The position numbers were made by a program, and so were the translations under genes. The notes beneath the pieces are model-generated. The model was not told where the DNA came from, did no database searches, and saw nothing but the letters and a program-made list of their open reading frames with translations. A DNA stretch of 64,000 bases from Staphylococcus simulans (lineage in GTDB: Bacteria; Bacillota; Bacilli; Staphylococcales; Staphylococcaceae). This document shows, piece by piece, positions 30,326-40,110 of this stretch. Each line of letters starts with the position of its first letter. Within the stretch, counting starts at the first letter, position 1. The DNA is taken from contig NZ_MRZJ01000001.1 of the NCBI RefSeq assembly GCF_002994445.1, positions 558,001 through 622,000 on the forward strand, written 5' to 3'.

Positions 30326-31216
30326 TCACTCAATCTGTTGATAATCTTCAATAATATCTTGTGCACAAAGTACAATCTTTGCACCTTCTTGTGCACGCTT
30401 TAAATTACCGCGTGTCAATGATTGAAAGATACTACCAGGAAGTACATAAACATTGCGGTTTTGTTCCAATGCTAAGTCCACTGTAATTTGTGCTCCGCTT
30501 CTTTCTCTCGACTCTGTAATCATCACACCTTGTGCTAATCCGCTGATAATACGATTGCGTTCAGGAAACTTATATTTTTTCGGCGGGTCATTTGGAATAT
30601 ATTCACTGATAGTTAATCCTTTTCTTTCTATTAAAGAACGCATTGCTTTTGTTTCTTTCGGATAATGATGATAATGTCCAAACGCTAAGACACCTATCGT
30701 CGGCATATGATGATGCAATGCTGCTTGATGTGCAAAGCAATCTCCGCCTTTTGCTAAGCCGGAGACTATCACAAAAGGATACAAAGATAAATCAGCCATT
30801 AATACTTTCAAGGCTTTCTCAGTATATGCGGTCGCTTCTCTGGAACCTACAATACTTAAATAATTCTGTCCGCGCAATAAATCTAAGTTGCCTTTGCAAA
30901 ACAAAATCAATGGAGGATCATAAATATTTTTGAGCAGTTTCGGATAAAGGGGATTAAAAATTGATATGGTCTCAATGTTTAAGTCAGCTAATTTGCGTCG
31001 GATTTGTTCAACATTGAGCGTACAATAGTTGTGATAATAAGTTGCGGCATAACGTGAAGTAGTATGATTTGAAAAATGTCGAAGATTTGTCATTTTTTCT
31101 TTAGGCGGCAAATCCAAATAATCAGGGGTACTGCTTAATAATGCATATATCTGCCTAGTGGAATAGCCGGCAAAGCGTAATTTGAGGAGTTCTGAATCGA
31201 TTGTTTTATGAGGCAT
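30326..31216 (-). CDS. dprA: DNA processing protein DprA
   Basis: Loads RecA on single-stranded DNA taken up during transformation. It has about 296 aa, with the Rossmann-like core YLSIVGSREATAYTEKAL, VSGLAKGGDCFAHQAALHHHMPTIGVLAFG, FPERNRIISGLAQGVMITE and RSGAQITVDLALEQNRNVYVLPGS. The start is placed at ATG 31216, five bases after AGGA; the ATG eleven codons earlier lacks a site. In S. aureus the lytN-fmhC pair lies between sucD and dprA as I recall, and it is absent here. Confidence 0.95.
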   Translation of the reverse strand: MPHKTIDSELLKLRFAGYSTRQIYALLSSTPDYLDLPPKEKMTNLRHFSNHTTSRYAATYYHNYCTLNVEQIRRKLADLNIETISIFNPLYPKLLKNIYDPPLILFCKGNLDLLRGQNYLSIVGSREATAYTEKALKVLMADLSLYPFVIVSGLAKGGDCFAHQAALHHHMPTIGVLAFGHYHHYPKETKAMRSLIERKGLTISEYIPNDPPKKYKFPERNRIISGLAQGVMITESRERSGAQITVDLALEQNRNVYVLPGSIFQSLTRGNLKRAQEGAKIVLCAQDIIEDYQQIE

Positions 31217-31375
31217 ATCTTTCCTGCTTTCTATGTTGTTTGATGTCATTATACATAGAAATCAATATTTCAGACAACACTTTTCTAATCAGAACCTAAT
31301 GTTAGGAGTTTCTACTATTATATGTAGGTAAAACGATAAATTAATCTATAGCTATAGGAATACTCAAGTATGAAA

Positions 31376-31416
31376 ATGAAAAGACACAGATTTGCGAAAA
31401 AAGCAAACCTGTGTCT
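31376..31416 (-). terminator. sucCD terminator
   Basis: Arms AGACACAGATTTGC (31382-31395) and GCAAACCTGTGTCT (31403-31416) with a seven-base loop, followed by TTTTCATTTTC on the minus strand. Confidence 0.9.
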
Positions 31417-31441
31417 GACTATCTATTCATTTCAACGCAGC

Positions 31442-32356
31442 TTATGCGTCTTTTTTAACTGTTAATAATTGTTCGTAGATACCTGCTTCTTTTGCCGCTT
31501 CAATTAATGTTGAACCGATTTCAGAAGGTGTATCTGCTGTTTTAACACCATTTTCATTTAGTATTTTGATTTTTTCTTTAGCAGTACCTTTACCGCCAGA
31601 AATAATCGCACCAGCATGGCCCATACGTTTTCCTGGAGGAGCTGTTTGACCTCCGATGAAGCCTACAACTGGTTTAGTCATGTTAGCTTTAATCCATTCA
31701 GCCGCTTCTTCCTCAGCAGTACCGCCGATTTCACCGATCATTACAACAGCTTTTGTATCTTCATCTTTATTGAATGCATCTAACACATCGATGAAGTTTG
31801 TACCGTTGACTGGGTCGCCACCGATACCAACAGCTGAAGTTTGTCCGATTCCTTCTTCAGTTAATTGATGCACTGCTTCGTAAGTTAATGTACCAGAACG
31901 TGATACAACACCTACATGGCCTTTTTTGTGGATATAGCCAGGCATAATTCCGATTTTGCAATCATCTGGAGAAATAACACCTGGGCAGTTTGGTCCGATT
32001 AAACGTGTATGTTTATCTTCTAAATAACGTTTAACTTTAACCATATCAAGAACAGGAATGTGTTCTGTGATACAAATTGCTAAATCTAATTCAGCATCCG
32101 CACATTCTAAAATTGCGTCAGCCGCAAATGGAGCTGGAACGTAGATAACTGAAACGTTTGCTCCTGTTTCTTTTTTCGCTTCTTCTACAGTGTTGAATAC
32201 TGGTACTCCTTCAACTACTTGACCGCCTTTACCAGGTGTAACACCTGCAACGATTTGAGTACCGTATTCAAGCATTTGTTTCGTATGGAAAAGGGCTGTA
32301 GACCCAGTGATACCTTGTACAATTACTTTTGTGTTCTTATCAACATATACGCTCAT
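31442..32356 (-). CDS. sucD: Succinyl-CoA synthetase alpha subunit
   Basis: With SucC interconverts succinyl-CoA and succinate with nucleotide phosphorylation in the TCA cycle. It has 304 aa: CoA-binding [56 protein letters not shown], and the phosphohistidine loop [21 protein letters not shown] near residue 245. It lies 20 bases after sucC. Confidence 0.98.
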   Translation of the reverse strand: MSVYVDKNTKVIVQGITGSTALFHTKQMLEYGTQIVAGVTPGKGGQVVEGVPVFNTVEEAKKETGANVSVIYVPAPFAADAILECADAELDLAICITEHIPVLDMVKVKRYLEDKHTRLIGPNCPGVISPDDCKIGIMPGYIHKKGHVGVVSRSGTLTYEAVHQLTEEGIGQTSAVGIGGDPVNGTNFIDVLDAFNKDEDTKAVVMIGEIGGTAEEEAAEWIKANMTKPVVGFIGGQTAPPGKRMGHAGAIISGGKGTAKEKIKILNENGVKTADTPSEIGSTLIEAAKEAGIYEQLLTVKKDA

Positions 32357-32376
32357 CTTAGTGTCTCATCCTTTCC

Positions 32377-33543
32377 TTAGACTTCTTTGACAAGTTTGAC
32401 AATTTTTTGAGCGCCTTCAGCCATTGTTGCTGCCGGCTCAATTGCTAAACCTGAATCTTTTAAGATTTGTTTACCTAACTCAACGTTTGTACCTTCAAGA
32501 CGTACTACTAAAGGCAATGTTAAGTCTACTTCTTTAACTGCTGCTACGATACCTTCTGCGATAATGTCGCAACGCATGATACCACCGAAGATATTTACAA
32601 AGATACCTTTAACATGATCATCGCCTAAGATGATTTTGAATGCTTCAGTAACTTTTTCTTTTGTAGCGCCGCCGCCTACGTCTAAGAAGTTTGCAGGATG
32701 GCCTCCGAAGTGATTGATTGTATCCATTGTTGCCATAGCTAAGCCGGCACCGTTAACCATACAACCGATGTCGCCATCTAAAGCAATGTAAGATAAATCG
32801 TATTTAGAAGCTTCGATTTCTTTTGGATCTTCTTCTTCTAAATCACGGAATTCTAAAATGTCTTTGTGTCTGAATAATGCGTTATCGTCAAAGTTGATTT
32901 TAGCATCTAATGCTAAAACATCTCCGTCGCCTGTAGTTACAAGCGGGTTGATTTCAACGATAGAAGCATCTTTTTCGATAAATACATTGTATAAAGCGAT
33001 TAAGAATTTAGCCGCTTTGTTGATTGATTCTTTTGGAATATTGATATTGAAAGCAATACGACGTGCTTGGTATGGTGCTAAACCAACAACAGGATCGATA
33101 GTTTCTTTGAAGATTTTTTCTGGTGTTGAAGCCGCTACTTCTTCAATTTCAGTACCGCCTTCTTCAGATGCCATTAAAGTAACGCGATCTGTTGCACGGT
33201 CAATAACGAAACCTACGTAATATTCTTTTTGAATATCGCAGCCTTCTTCAATATATAAACGTTTAACTTCTTTACCTTGTGGTCCAGTTTGGTGAGTTAC
33301 AAGAGTTTTACCTAATAATTCTTTAGCGTAAGCTTCCACTTCTGATAATGACTTAGCGATTTTAACACCGCCAGCTTTACCTCTACCCCCAGCGTGGATT
33401 TGTGCTTTTACAACATAAACATCAGTGTCTAATTCTTTAGCTTTTTCTACTGCTTCATCAACAGTGAATGCTACACGTCCTTCTGGAACTGGAACGCCCA
33501 TTGAACGAAAGATTTGTTTTCCTTGATACTCGTGGATATTCAT
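32377..33543 (-). CDS. sucC: Succinyl-CoA synthetase beta subunit
   Basis: ATP-grasp subunit that binds nucleotide. It has 388 aa: [75 protein letters not shown] and [35 protein letters not shown] precedes the start. The promoter carries a cre-like sequence between -35 and -10, which would fit carbon catabolite repression of the TCA cycle. Confidence 0.98.
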   Translation of the reverse strand: MNIHEYQGKQIFRSMGVPVPEGRVAFTVDEAVEKAKELDTDVYVVKAQIHAGGRGKAGGVKIAKSLSEVEAYAKELLGKTLVTHQTGPQGKEVKRLYIEEGCDIQKEYYVGFVIDRATDRVTLMASEEGGTEIEEVAASTPEKIFKETIDPVVGLAPYQARRIAFNINIPKESINKAAKFLIALYNVFIEKDASIVEINPLVTTGDGDVLALDAKINFDDNALFRHKDILEFRDLEEEDPKEIEASKYDLSYIALDGDIGCMVNGAGLAMATMDTINHFGGHPANFLDVGGGATKEKVTEAFKIILGDDHVKGIFVNIFGGIMRCDIIAEGIVAAVKEVDLTLPLVVRLEGTNVELGKQILKDSGLAIEPAATMAEGAQKIVKLVKEV

Positions 33544-33581
33544 TCTCCATCCTCCTGTTTCTTAGGTTAAGTACACTGTTA

Positions 33582-33610
33582 ATTATAGAAAATGAAAGCG
33601 CTATTGTAAA
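33582..33610 (-). promoter_or_regulatory. sucCD promoter with embedded cre-like site
   Basis: On the minus strand TTTACA (33610-33605), 17 bases, TATAAT (33587-33582). The spacer contains TGAAAGCGCTATTG on the plus strand (33593-33606), 12 of 14 matches to the CcpA cre consensus TGWAANCGNTNWCA. Confidence 0.7.
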
Positions 33611-33725
33611 CTGAAAGAGGCTTATTTTGTCAATTTTGTTAATTTTTTAATTACCCCTTGAAACCTTGGTAGATATGAGATTGTAACTATTATAGTAGTT
33701 TTTCAAATTACTCCGAATATTACAC

Positions 33726-33762
33726 AAGGTTGGCACCAATTTTTACAATTTGCACCAACCTT
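33726..33762 (-). terminator. Hairpin after rnhB
   Basis: Arms AAGGTTGG (33726-33733) and CCAACCTT (33755-33762) with an inner AAATT/AATTT pairing. The T run (TTATTTTT) is on the plus-strand side, and on the minus strand only GTGTAATATTC follows, so termination of rnhB may be weak. Confidence 0.5.
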
Positions 33763-33766
33763 ATTT

Positions 33767-34543
33767 TTAATCATTTTTAGTTGTAAGTGATTTAATCGGT
33801 TCAAAAGTTTTTCTGTGTTCTGGAATTACCCCAAGCTTATCTATTCCTGCTAGATGTGCTTTTGTACCATAGCCTACGTTATGTTCAAAATCATAACCTG
33901 GATATTCTGCACTTAATTCACGCATATAAGCATCACGATATTCTTTAGCCATAATACTCGCAGCTGCAATTGAAACACTTTTCGCGTCCCCTTTGATAAT
34001 TGCAGTTTGCGCAATATCTAAAGGCAGCTCCATAGCATCTATCAAAAGATGCGTCGGTTGTTTTGGCAAAGCTTCTATCGCTCGCATCATTGCGACTTGA
34101 GTCGCTTGATAAATATTCAAATCGTCAATCTCTTCAGGTGTTGCCAGACCATAAGCATACGTCGCATGTTGTTCAAGTGCTGTTTTAAGTTCCAGTCTTT
34201 TAGCTGATGAAACTTTTTTCGAGTCATCTAATCCATAATAAGCATGACCTGCATTTAAGATCACTGCACATGCGACTACCGGACCAGCTAATGGTCCTCT
34301 GCCGACTTCATCAATCCCGCAGATTACAGCTTGTGCATCTTGAGACAATATTTCATTTTCATAAACAGACATTGTTTCATATTTGTCTACCAACGCTTGT
34401 GCTTTTAAAAGTTGTTTCCTGCGGCTTAAAAGTGCTTGTTGTACACCTTTTCTAGTATCTTGGTTCCATTCATGTGCATCCAATGCCTCTATACTATCAA
34501 TAGATTGAAGCAAGGCTTTGATTCCCTTAATCGACTGTCCCAT
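33767..34543 (-). CDS. rnhB: Ribonuclease HII
   Basis: Removes RNA, including single ribonucleotides, from RNA-DNA hybrids. It has 258 aa with the N-terminal extension typical of Firmicutes. [23 protein letters not shown] supplies the first catalytic Asp-Glu pair and the GRG motif, [14 protein letters not shown] supplies a further Asp, and [17 protein letters not shown] and YGTKAHL complete the family pattern. It shares one base with the rbgA stop. Confidence 0.97.
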   Translation of the reverse strand: MGQSIKGIKALLQSIDSIEALDAHEWNQDTRKGVQQALLSRRKQLLKAQALVDKYETMSVYENEILSQDAQAVICGIDEVGRGPLAGPVVACAVILNAGHAYYGLDDSKKVSSAKRLELKTALEQHATYAYGLATPEEIDDLNIYQATQVAMMRAIEALPKQPTHLLIDAMELPLDIAQTAIIKGDAKSVSIAAASIMAKEYRDAYMRELSAEYPGYDFEHNVGYGTKAHLAGIDKLGVIPEHRKTFEPIKSLTTKND

Positions 34544-35412
34544 TATTTGATTTCATCTGCCATATCTTTATAAATATCAAAACTTTGTGTACCTAGTTTG
34601 GCATTTCTGATGTCATTAATCAGCAATTCAATGACCGCCTCATAATCCACTTCATTTCCGCGCTGCAATAATCCGCGTCTGCGCCCTATCGCATCAAACC
34701 ATTCTAAATTTTCTGCTTCAGCATCTAAATCCACATTATAATGCTTTTGCAGAGCTTCAATTGCATGTGCTTTATAAAACTCTAAACCATAAATCGCAAC
34801 ATCATCCAAATGCACAATGCTGTCTTTAATTGCACCTGTTAAGCTTAATTTCTTACCGACAATCTGATCTTCGAATTTAGGCCAAAGAATCCCTGGTGTA
34901 TCTAATAATTGAAGCGACTTGCCGACTTTAATCCATTGCTGCTGCTTAGTAACACCTGGAGTATTACCTGTTTTCGCAATCGCTTTATTTGCTAATTTAT
35001 TAATCAGAGTAGATTTCCCTACATTCGGAATACCGACAATCATGGCACGAATTGCACGCGGTTTTAAACCTTTTGCTTTATCACGTTCAAACTTTTCTTT
35101 TGTTGCTTCAATCGCTGCTTGTTCTACTTGTTTTAAACCTTTGCCATGCTTAGCATCTACGGCCACTGGGAAATAACCTTTACCTCTGAAATATTCTTCC
35201 CATTTGGCTAATTCATTTAAATTTGCCATATCTTTTTTATTCATAATCACCACACGCGGCTTATTTTGAATAACTTCATCAATCATCGGGTTTCTTGAGC
35301 TGTACGGAATACGTGCGTCTACTAATTCAAAAACAACATCAACTTTCTTTAATTGTTCAGACACTTCACGTTTCGCTTTCGCCATATGCCCTGGATACCA
35401 TTGAATTACCAT
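34543..35412 (-). CDS. rbgA: Ribosome biogenesis GTPase RbgA (YlqF)
   Basis: Needed for late 50S assembly. It has 289 aa with circularly permuted G motifs: [17 protein letters not shown] at the N-terminus, MNKKDM (G4) near residue 57, then [18 protein letters not shown] (G1) near 127 and [10 protein letters not shown] (G3). The C-terminal domain is helical. It is followed directly by rnhB and has a candidate promoter upstream. Confidence 0.97.
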   Translation of the reverse strand: MVIQWYPGHMAKAKREVSEQLKKVDVVFELVDARIPYSSRNPMIDEVIQNKPRVVIMNKKDMANLNELAKWEEYFRGKGYFPVAVDAKHGKGLKQVEQAAIEATKEKFERDKAKGLKPRAIRAMIVGIPNVGKSTLINKLANKAIAKTGNTPGVTKQQQWIKVGKSLQLLDTPGILWPKFEDQIVGKKLSLTGAIKDSIVHLDDVAIYGLEFYKAHAIEALQKHYNVDLDAEAENLEWFDAIGRRRGLLQRGNEVDYEAVIELLINDIRNAKLGTQSFDIYKDMADEIK

Positions 35413-35461
35413 GATTCATCACCTTTCATTTATAACGTTCTTATTCATTCGCATTCTCTTT

Positions 35462-35490
35462 ATTATACTATATTTTGAGAGTCATGAAAA
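35462..35490 (-). promoter_or_regulatory. rbgA promoter candidate
   Basis: On the minus strand TTTTCA (35490-35485), 17 bases, TATAAT (35467-35462), downstream of the hydrolase terminator. Confidence 0.5.
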
Positions 35491-35529
35491 AATGAAAATA
35501 GGACCTGAAACCATTACAGTTCCAGATCC
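35484..35529 (-). terminator. Terminator of the BCCT-hydrolase unit
   Basis: Arms GGACCTGAAACC (35501-35512) and AGTTCCAGATCC (35518-35529) pair over 12 bases (several G-U) around a five-base loop. On the minus strand TATTTTCATTTTTTC follows. Confidence 0.85.
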
Positions 35530-35536
35530 AATGTTT

Positions 35537-37537
35537 TTATACAAAGTTACGTTTATATTTTTTACGCCATTCTTTTTCAAAGCATTGTTCACCATTGTTA
35601 TAAGCAACAAGTTGATTATACAAATAGAAATATTCTTCATCACACCACATATCGCTGATGGTTTCGACTTTAGTATCTATATCGTTATCTTTAACAATGA
35701 CATCCCATGTACATCTTACGTGTGCTGATAACGGATCATCTTCAATAATAATAAAATCATTATAATTCTCTGTACCATAAGTAATATTAAGGTGCGGTAA
35801 ATTTCTTAGCCCCTCATCAGAATAATCCGCTAATACCCATTTGTCTTCTGTTAATTTTTTGATGACATCTCTTGTTCTGCTTCCTTCTCTAATCACTTCT
35901 TTTTCTAATGGTTCAGCTGTTTCTGAATTCGGATAGTCTAATGAGACAGGTTCAAATGTGTTAACATGCGGCAATTCAACTTTCGAATGTTCCAAATCCA
36001 CATCTAAGTTCACCATCTCAGGCGAAGGCCAAACTTGCGGCCAGTATGTCGGAGACATAGTTATCTCAAGATGATGTCCCTTCGGCAGCTGATAACCGAC
36101 AACATCTAACGGAAATTCTACATCCACATATTGATCTGTCGGCAAAGCTTCAGGGAATTCATGACTCTGATAATGATTAATATTAAATTGTCCTCTTGTA
36201 ATTAATGTTTTCTTGCCGTTAGGGTGTACATCTGAAAGACGAACATGAATATTTGCTTGTTCTTTATCTGATTTTACCCTTAATTTTGCAATAGGCATAC
36301 CAATTATATTGATTGGTTCATCAAACATTTTACAAGAAATCGTAGTAGCTAATGAATTATCAATTGTTTGATCGTCAGGTAAATCGCCTTCTTGGCCAAA
36401 TGGACAAAATACACCTGAATAAAGTCCGTGATGTTGGCAATTCAACAATCTGACAGAACCCTCTAAATCTTTCAAAATATTTTGATGTTCCACTTTTTCA
36501 CGATATAAATCCATCCACTCTCCAGAGCGGTATGCATATGAAGTTTTGGGTTCGACAGAATCTTGCAGATAAACTAAAAACTCATCTTGGTGTGCTTTAT
36601 AATCTGGATTTTCCATCCATTTATCCAGCCATTCCAACACTTCTTGCAAGTAACCGATTTGAGGTCCAGGAATTGCAAGGTCTGGGAACTCATGCGCCCA
36701 AGGCCCAACAATTGCCTTTTTAGGTACATTTAAATTTTCCATCAAGCGAAATAGTGCATTCGGGTATGCATCTGCCCATCCACTCATCGTCAGCACAGGT
36801 ATGTTGATATCCGAATAATCTTCATTGACTGAACCATGTTTCCAATAACTGTTTCTCGTTTGATTTTCTACCCATCTTTCCACAAATGGCGGTGTTTTAT
36901 CTAATCTGTCAATCCACATATCATACCAGCGATCGCCTACAAATTTAGGAAACGGCGGACGAGCATTATATGCAAACATTGTTGATGCCCACCAAAGCAT
37001 ATCTGATGCCATCATAGTGCCGCCGCGATAATGCACATCATCAGCATATCTGTCATCAGTAGAACATAATGTAATAATTGTTTTTAACGCTTCAGGACGT
37101 CTTGCAGCAATTTGCAGACCATTGAATCCTCCCCAGGATTTTCCGATCATAGCCACTGAACCGTTGGACCAAGGCTGTTTTGCAATCCATTCGATAATCT
37201 CTATACCATCATCTTGTTCGACTTTAGGATATTCATCATCGATAATGCCTTCTGAATCGCCAGTCCCTCTTATATCCACTCTGACAGATGTATAACCGTG
37301 TCCTGCAAAGTACTTATGTCTTATTTCATCGCGCAAAGCAGTAAAATCATCTTTTCTGTACGGTAAATATTCTAAGACAGTACCTTTATTCTTACCTTCC
37401 ATCACAGGTGCCCAAATTTTTGCTGAAAGTTTTGTGCCATCTGACATAGTTATCCATGTATGATGTGTAATTTCAACTTCATAAGGCATATCTTTCACAA
37501 TATTAATTTTGTTATAATCTACATCAAATACTCCCAT
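35537..37537 (-). CDS. CocE/NonD-family (X-Pro dipeptidyl-peptidase-like) serine hydrolase
   Basis: A 666 aa alpha/beta hydrolase of the family that includes cocaine esterase, cephalosporin acylase-type and X-Pro peptidases. GTVLEYLPYRKDD and SVRVDIRGTGDSEG lead to the nucleophile elbow GKSWGGFNG (Ser near residue 134). The acid and His parts fit VLTMSGWADAYPN and VGPWAHEFP. A C-terminal jelly roll (GHHLEITMSPTYWPQVWPSPE) follows. No signal peptide, so cytosolic. It starts three bases after a BCCT transporter stop with AAGGAGG inside that gene's end, so the two are coupled. An ester or amide of a betaine-like compound is a plausible substrate; this is inference. Confidence 0.85.
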   Translation of the reverse strand: MGVFDVDYNKINIVKDMPYEVEITHHTWITMSDGTKLSAKIWAPVMEGKNKGTVLEYLPYRKDDFTALRDEIRHKYFAGHGYTSVRVDIRGTGDSEGIIDDEYPKVEQDDGIEIIEWIAKQPWSNGSVAMIGKSWGGFNGLQIAARRPEALKTIITLCSTDDRYADDVHYRGGTMMASDMLWWASTMFAYNARPPFPKFVGDRWYDMWIDRLDKTPPFVERWVENQTRNSYWKHGSVNEDYSDINIPVLTMSGWADAYPNALFRLMENLNVPKKAIVGPWAHEFPDLAIPGPQIGYLQEVLEWLDKWMENPDYKAHQDEFLVYLQDSVEPKTSYAYRSGEWMDLYREKVEHQNILKDLEGSVRLLNCQHHGLYSGVFCPFGQEGDLPDDQTIDNSLATTISCKMFDEPINIIGMPIAKLRVKSDKEQANIHVRLSDVHPNGKKTLITRGQFNINHYQSHEFPEALPTDQYVDVEFPLDVVGYQLPKGHHLEITMSPTYWPQVWPSPEMVNLDVDLEHSKVELPHVNTFEPVSLDYPNSETAEPLEKEVIREGSRTRDVIKKLTEDKWVLADYSDEGLRNLPHLNITYGTENYNDFIIIEDDPLSAHVRCTWDVIVKDNDIDTKVETISDMWCDEEYFYLYNQLVAYNNGEQCFEKEWRKKYKRNFV

Positions 37538-37540
37538 TGA

Positions 37541-39055
37541 TTATGAGTCCTCCTTTTTAATTGGAAAATCTTGTTTAAACCATCTGAACAACGAAATAAT
37601 CAATAAAATATAAATCAAAACAATAGGGACAGAAACCACAACTGCTGAAGTTTGAATGACATCAAGCCCTCCTATCAACAGTAAGGAAATAGATAACAAG
37701 GCCATCAATACGCCCCAAACGATTGTGTGCCACATAGGCGGTTCTATACCGCCTCCGACTTTTTTAGATGCAGTCGAAGCCAAAATATAAGCAGCTGAAT
37801 CTAACGACGTTGCGAGGAAAATAAATCCTAATATAACGAAGAAAGGAATCACTAGCCAACTTACCGGCAATGTTTTTAATATTTCAATTACCGTTGCAGC
37901 ATCACCATTCTCTGCCATAGATTTTACAACGTCAAATTTTTCAGTGATTTGCAAATTAATAGTATATCCGCCAAACACTGCAAAGTACAGCCAGCTTCCT
38001 AACGTTCCCCATGCAAGGACATTTAAAATAAGGTTCTTTAATGTACGCCCTTTAGCAATTTTGGCAATGAACAAGCCCATGAAAGGTGCAGTGGTCGCAA
38101 ACCAAGCAAAGTAGAACACTGTCCAAGATTGCGGGAATCCGCTTTGCTTAATCGCATCTGTATAAAAGCTCATACGTAAAAAGTTGTTAGACATAATACC
38201 CAAGCTATCTGTAAAGTACGTCAAAATGAATGATGTAGGTCCGACTATAATGACGAATATGGCTAATGCGAGAGCTAAATAAACGTTGAAGTTACTAAGA
38301 TTTTTAATACCTTTATGGAGCCCAAGCGAAGCACTCGTAATATAAATCGCTGACCAGATCACAATAATAATAATGTTCAATAAAGTAGATTGTTCTACTC
38401 CTAAAACTTCCCCGATACCTGCTGAAATCATCGGTACTCCTAAACCTAGGGATGTCCCAAGACCTCCGACTAAACTCCAGATCACTAGAATATCAATGAT
38501 TTTGCCAATGACACCGTCAGAGTATTTTCCTAAAGCACCTTTAACAGATTGACTGACTTTTAGAGAAGGATTTTTCTTTATATAGAATGAGTATGCAATG
38601 ACTATCGTCGGCAATGCATAAATGCACCATGCAGAAATTCCCCAATGGAACATACCATAAGCTAATGACCATTCAGTAGATTCAGGTGATTTCGGTTTCA
38701 AACCAAATGGCGGACCTTGGTAATAATACATAGGTTCTATCATTGACCAGAACATTATGCTAGTCCCCATACCAGCACAGAACAACATCGCACCAAAACT
38801 AAAGTTGTTGAATTCCGGTTTAGAATCCCCGAGTTTTATTTTTCCATATCTGCTGAACACGATATAAAGCAGAATAATAAATAAACCGAAAACTAAAAAC
38901 TCAAAGACCCAATCCATACGGTTGTTAATACCAGTTAAAATATGATTTAAAACAACCTCTGCCGAATCTTTTGTAATAATCAAAGTCACGGTTATGATTA
39001 ACAAAACGATTAGTGACGGCCAAAAAATAACATGATCTAATTTAGCTTTTTTCAT
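37541..39055 (-). CDS. BCCT-family transporter (betaine/carnitine/choline type)
   Basis: A 504 aa secondary transporter with about twelve membrane segments. The family signatures are GAMLFCAGMGTSIMFWSMIEPMYYYQGPP and SLAYGMFHWGISAWCIYALPTIVIAY, the latter with the Trp-rich substrate-binding helix. SLGLHKGIKNLSNFNVYLA and FYFAWFATTAPFMGLFIAKIAKGRT follow. Members take up quaternary ammonium or sulfonium compounds with sodium or protons. The substrate here is not readable. It leads a two-gene unit with the CocE/NonD hydrolase and has its own promoter. Confidence 0.92.
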   Translation of the reverse strand: MKKAKLDHVIFWPSLIVLLIITVTLIITKDSAEVVLNHILTGINNRMDWVFEFLVFGLFIILLYIVFSRYGKIKLGDSKPEFNNFSFGAMLFCAGMGTSIMFWSMIEPMYYYQGPPFGLKPKSPESTEWSLAYGMFHWGISAWCIYALPTIVIAYSFYIKKNPSLKVSQSVKGALGKYSDGVIGKIIDILVIWSLVGGLGTSLGLGVPMISAGIGEVLGVEQSTLLNIIIIVIWSAIYITSASLGLHKGIKNLSNFNVYLALALAIFVIIVGPTSFILTYFTDSLGIMSNNFLRMSFYTDAIKQSGFPQSWTVFYFAWFATTAPFMGLFIAKIAKGRTLKNLILNVLAWGTLGSWLYFAVFGGYTINLQITEKFDVVKSMAENGDAATVIEILKTLPVSWLVIPFFVILGFIFLATSLDSAAYILASTASKKVGGGIEPPMWHTIVWGVLMALLSISLLLIGGLDVIQTSAVVVSVPIVLIYILLIISLFRWFKQDFPIKKEDS

Positions 39056-39093
39056 ATATCAATTTCCCCCTTTGTTTGTAGATATACACCCTT

Positions 39094-39122
39094 AGCATAT
39101 AGTGATGAGATTTTTATATCAA
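39094..39122 (-). promoter_or_regulatory. Promoter of the BCCT-hydrolase unit, with upstream palindrome
   Basis: On the minus strand TTGATA (39122-39117), 17 bases, TATGCT (39099-39094). An inverted repeat TAACAA-7-TTGTTA (39134-39152) lies 12 bases above the -35 and could bind a regulator. Confidence 0.55.
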
Positions 39123-39250
39123 CTTTTAATAAATAACAAATTATCATTGTTAACACTTTTAAATTTATTCTCATATGTTTTTCTTTATATACAATCTTTT
39201 CAAACTTCATACCTGGAGTTGCGATACAAGATGAGACATGTTTAGAAATA

Positions 39251-39288
39251 GAAAAAGAAACATTCCACGTCTAACCATGAAATGTTTC
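39251..39288 (-). terminator. Terminator of the aminoethylphosphonate operon
   Basis: Arms GAAACATTCCA (39257-39267) and TGAAATGTTTC (39278-39288) form an 11-base stem with a ten-base loop, then TTTTTC on the minus strand. It separates phnX from the BCCT unit. Confidence 0.87.
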
Positions 39289-39324
39289 CTATTACTCTCT
39301 GGGTTATTTAAATTTTACTCTTAA

Positions 39325-40110
39325 CTATGCATTTAATGATTCGATTAATCCTGGTAATTCTTCAATACTGTAAATAACATGATCTGCGCCATTGGCTTCG
39401 AATTTTGCTTTGACCGCTTTACCGATTTCAGTACGTTCATCTACTGATAGTTGTTGCCAGTCTGATTCGTTATAACCTGATAGTGAACTGCCTTTGATGA
39501 CACCTACTGTGATTACGCCTGCGTTAACACCTTCTTGTATATCAGAAACTGTATCGCCGACTTTAACGACATGTTGGACATTTTGCAGTTCAAGTACTTC
39601 CATATTTTTAAATATCATATAAGGATAAGGTCTGCCATGATTGCCGACTAAGTCTGCAGTTGCTACAAAGTCTGGTTCATAGCCTTGCTGTGCGGCATTA
39701 GGTTTTACAACCTCCATCATTTCAGAAGTATAACCTGTAGTAGAACCGACTTTGATACCTTTTGCTTTTAACCAATGTGCTGTATCTACAGCGCCTTGTA
39801 TCGGTGTAGTGAAATCTTCAAGTGTCTGCATCAATTGTGTTTCGAATTGATTATAAAGCTGATCAATGTCTTGTTCTTCTGGTGATTTGCCGTGTTTTTC
39901 TTCCCATAATCCTTTAATACGCGGCATTTCTAACATTGCTTGAATATGATCACGTTTCAGCATTCCCATAGGTTCTCTTGCTTCTTCAATCGTTACATCA
40001 ATTCCTGCATCTTTAAAGATATTAACGAAAACGTGTACCGGCGCAAAACAGCCGAAATCAATCATTGTACCTGCCCAATCGAAAATGACACCTTCTATTT
40101 TATTAATCAT
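39325..40110 (-). CDS. phnX: Phosphonoacetaldehyde hydrolase (phosphonatase)
   Basis: HAD-superfamily enzyme that cleaves the C-P bond of phosphonoacetaldehyde to acetaldehyde and phosphate. It has 261 aa: GVIFDWAGTMIDFGCFAP carries the nucleophile Asp11, EPMGMLKRDHI carries the Schiff-base Lys52 diagnostic for phosphonatase, GSTTGYTSEMM is the second HAD motif, and KVGDTVSDIQEG (Asp186, Asp190) binds Mg. The start overlaps phnW by eight bases. It is the last gene of the operon. Confidence 0.96.
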   Translation of the reverse strand: MINKIEGVIFDWAGTMIDFGCFAPVHVFVNIFKDAGIDVTIEEAREPMGMLKRDHIQAMLEMPRIKGLWEEKHGKSPEEQDIDQLYNQFETQLMQTLEDFTTPIQGAVDTAHWLKAKGIKVGSTTGYTSEMMEVVKPNAAQQGYEPDFVATADLVGNHGRPYPYMIFKNMEVLELQNVQHVVKVGDTVSDIQEGVNAGVITVGVIKGSSLSGYNESDWQQLSVDERTEIGKAVKAKFEANGADHVIYSIEELPGLIESLNA

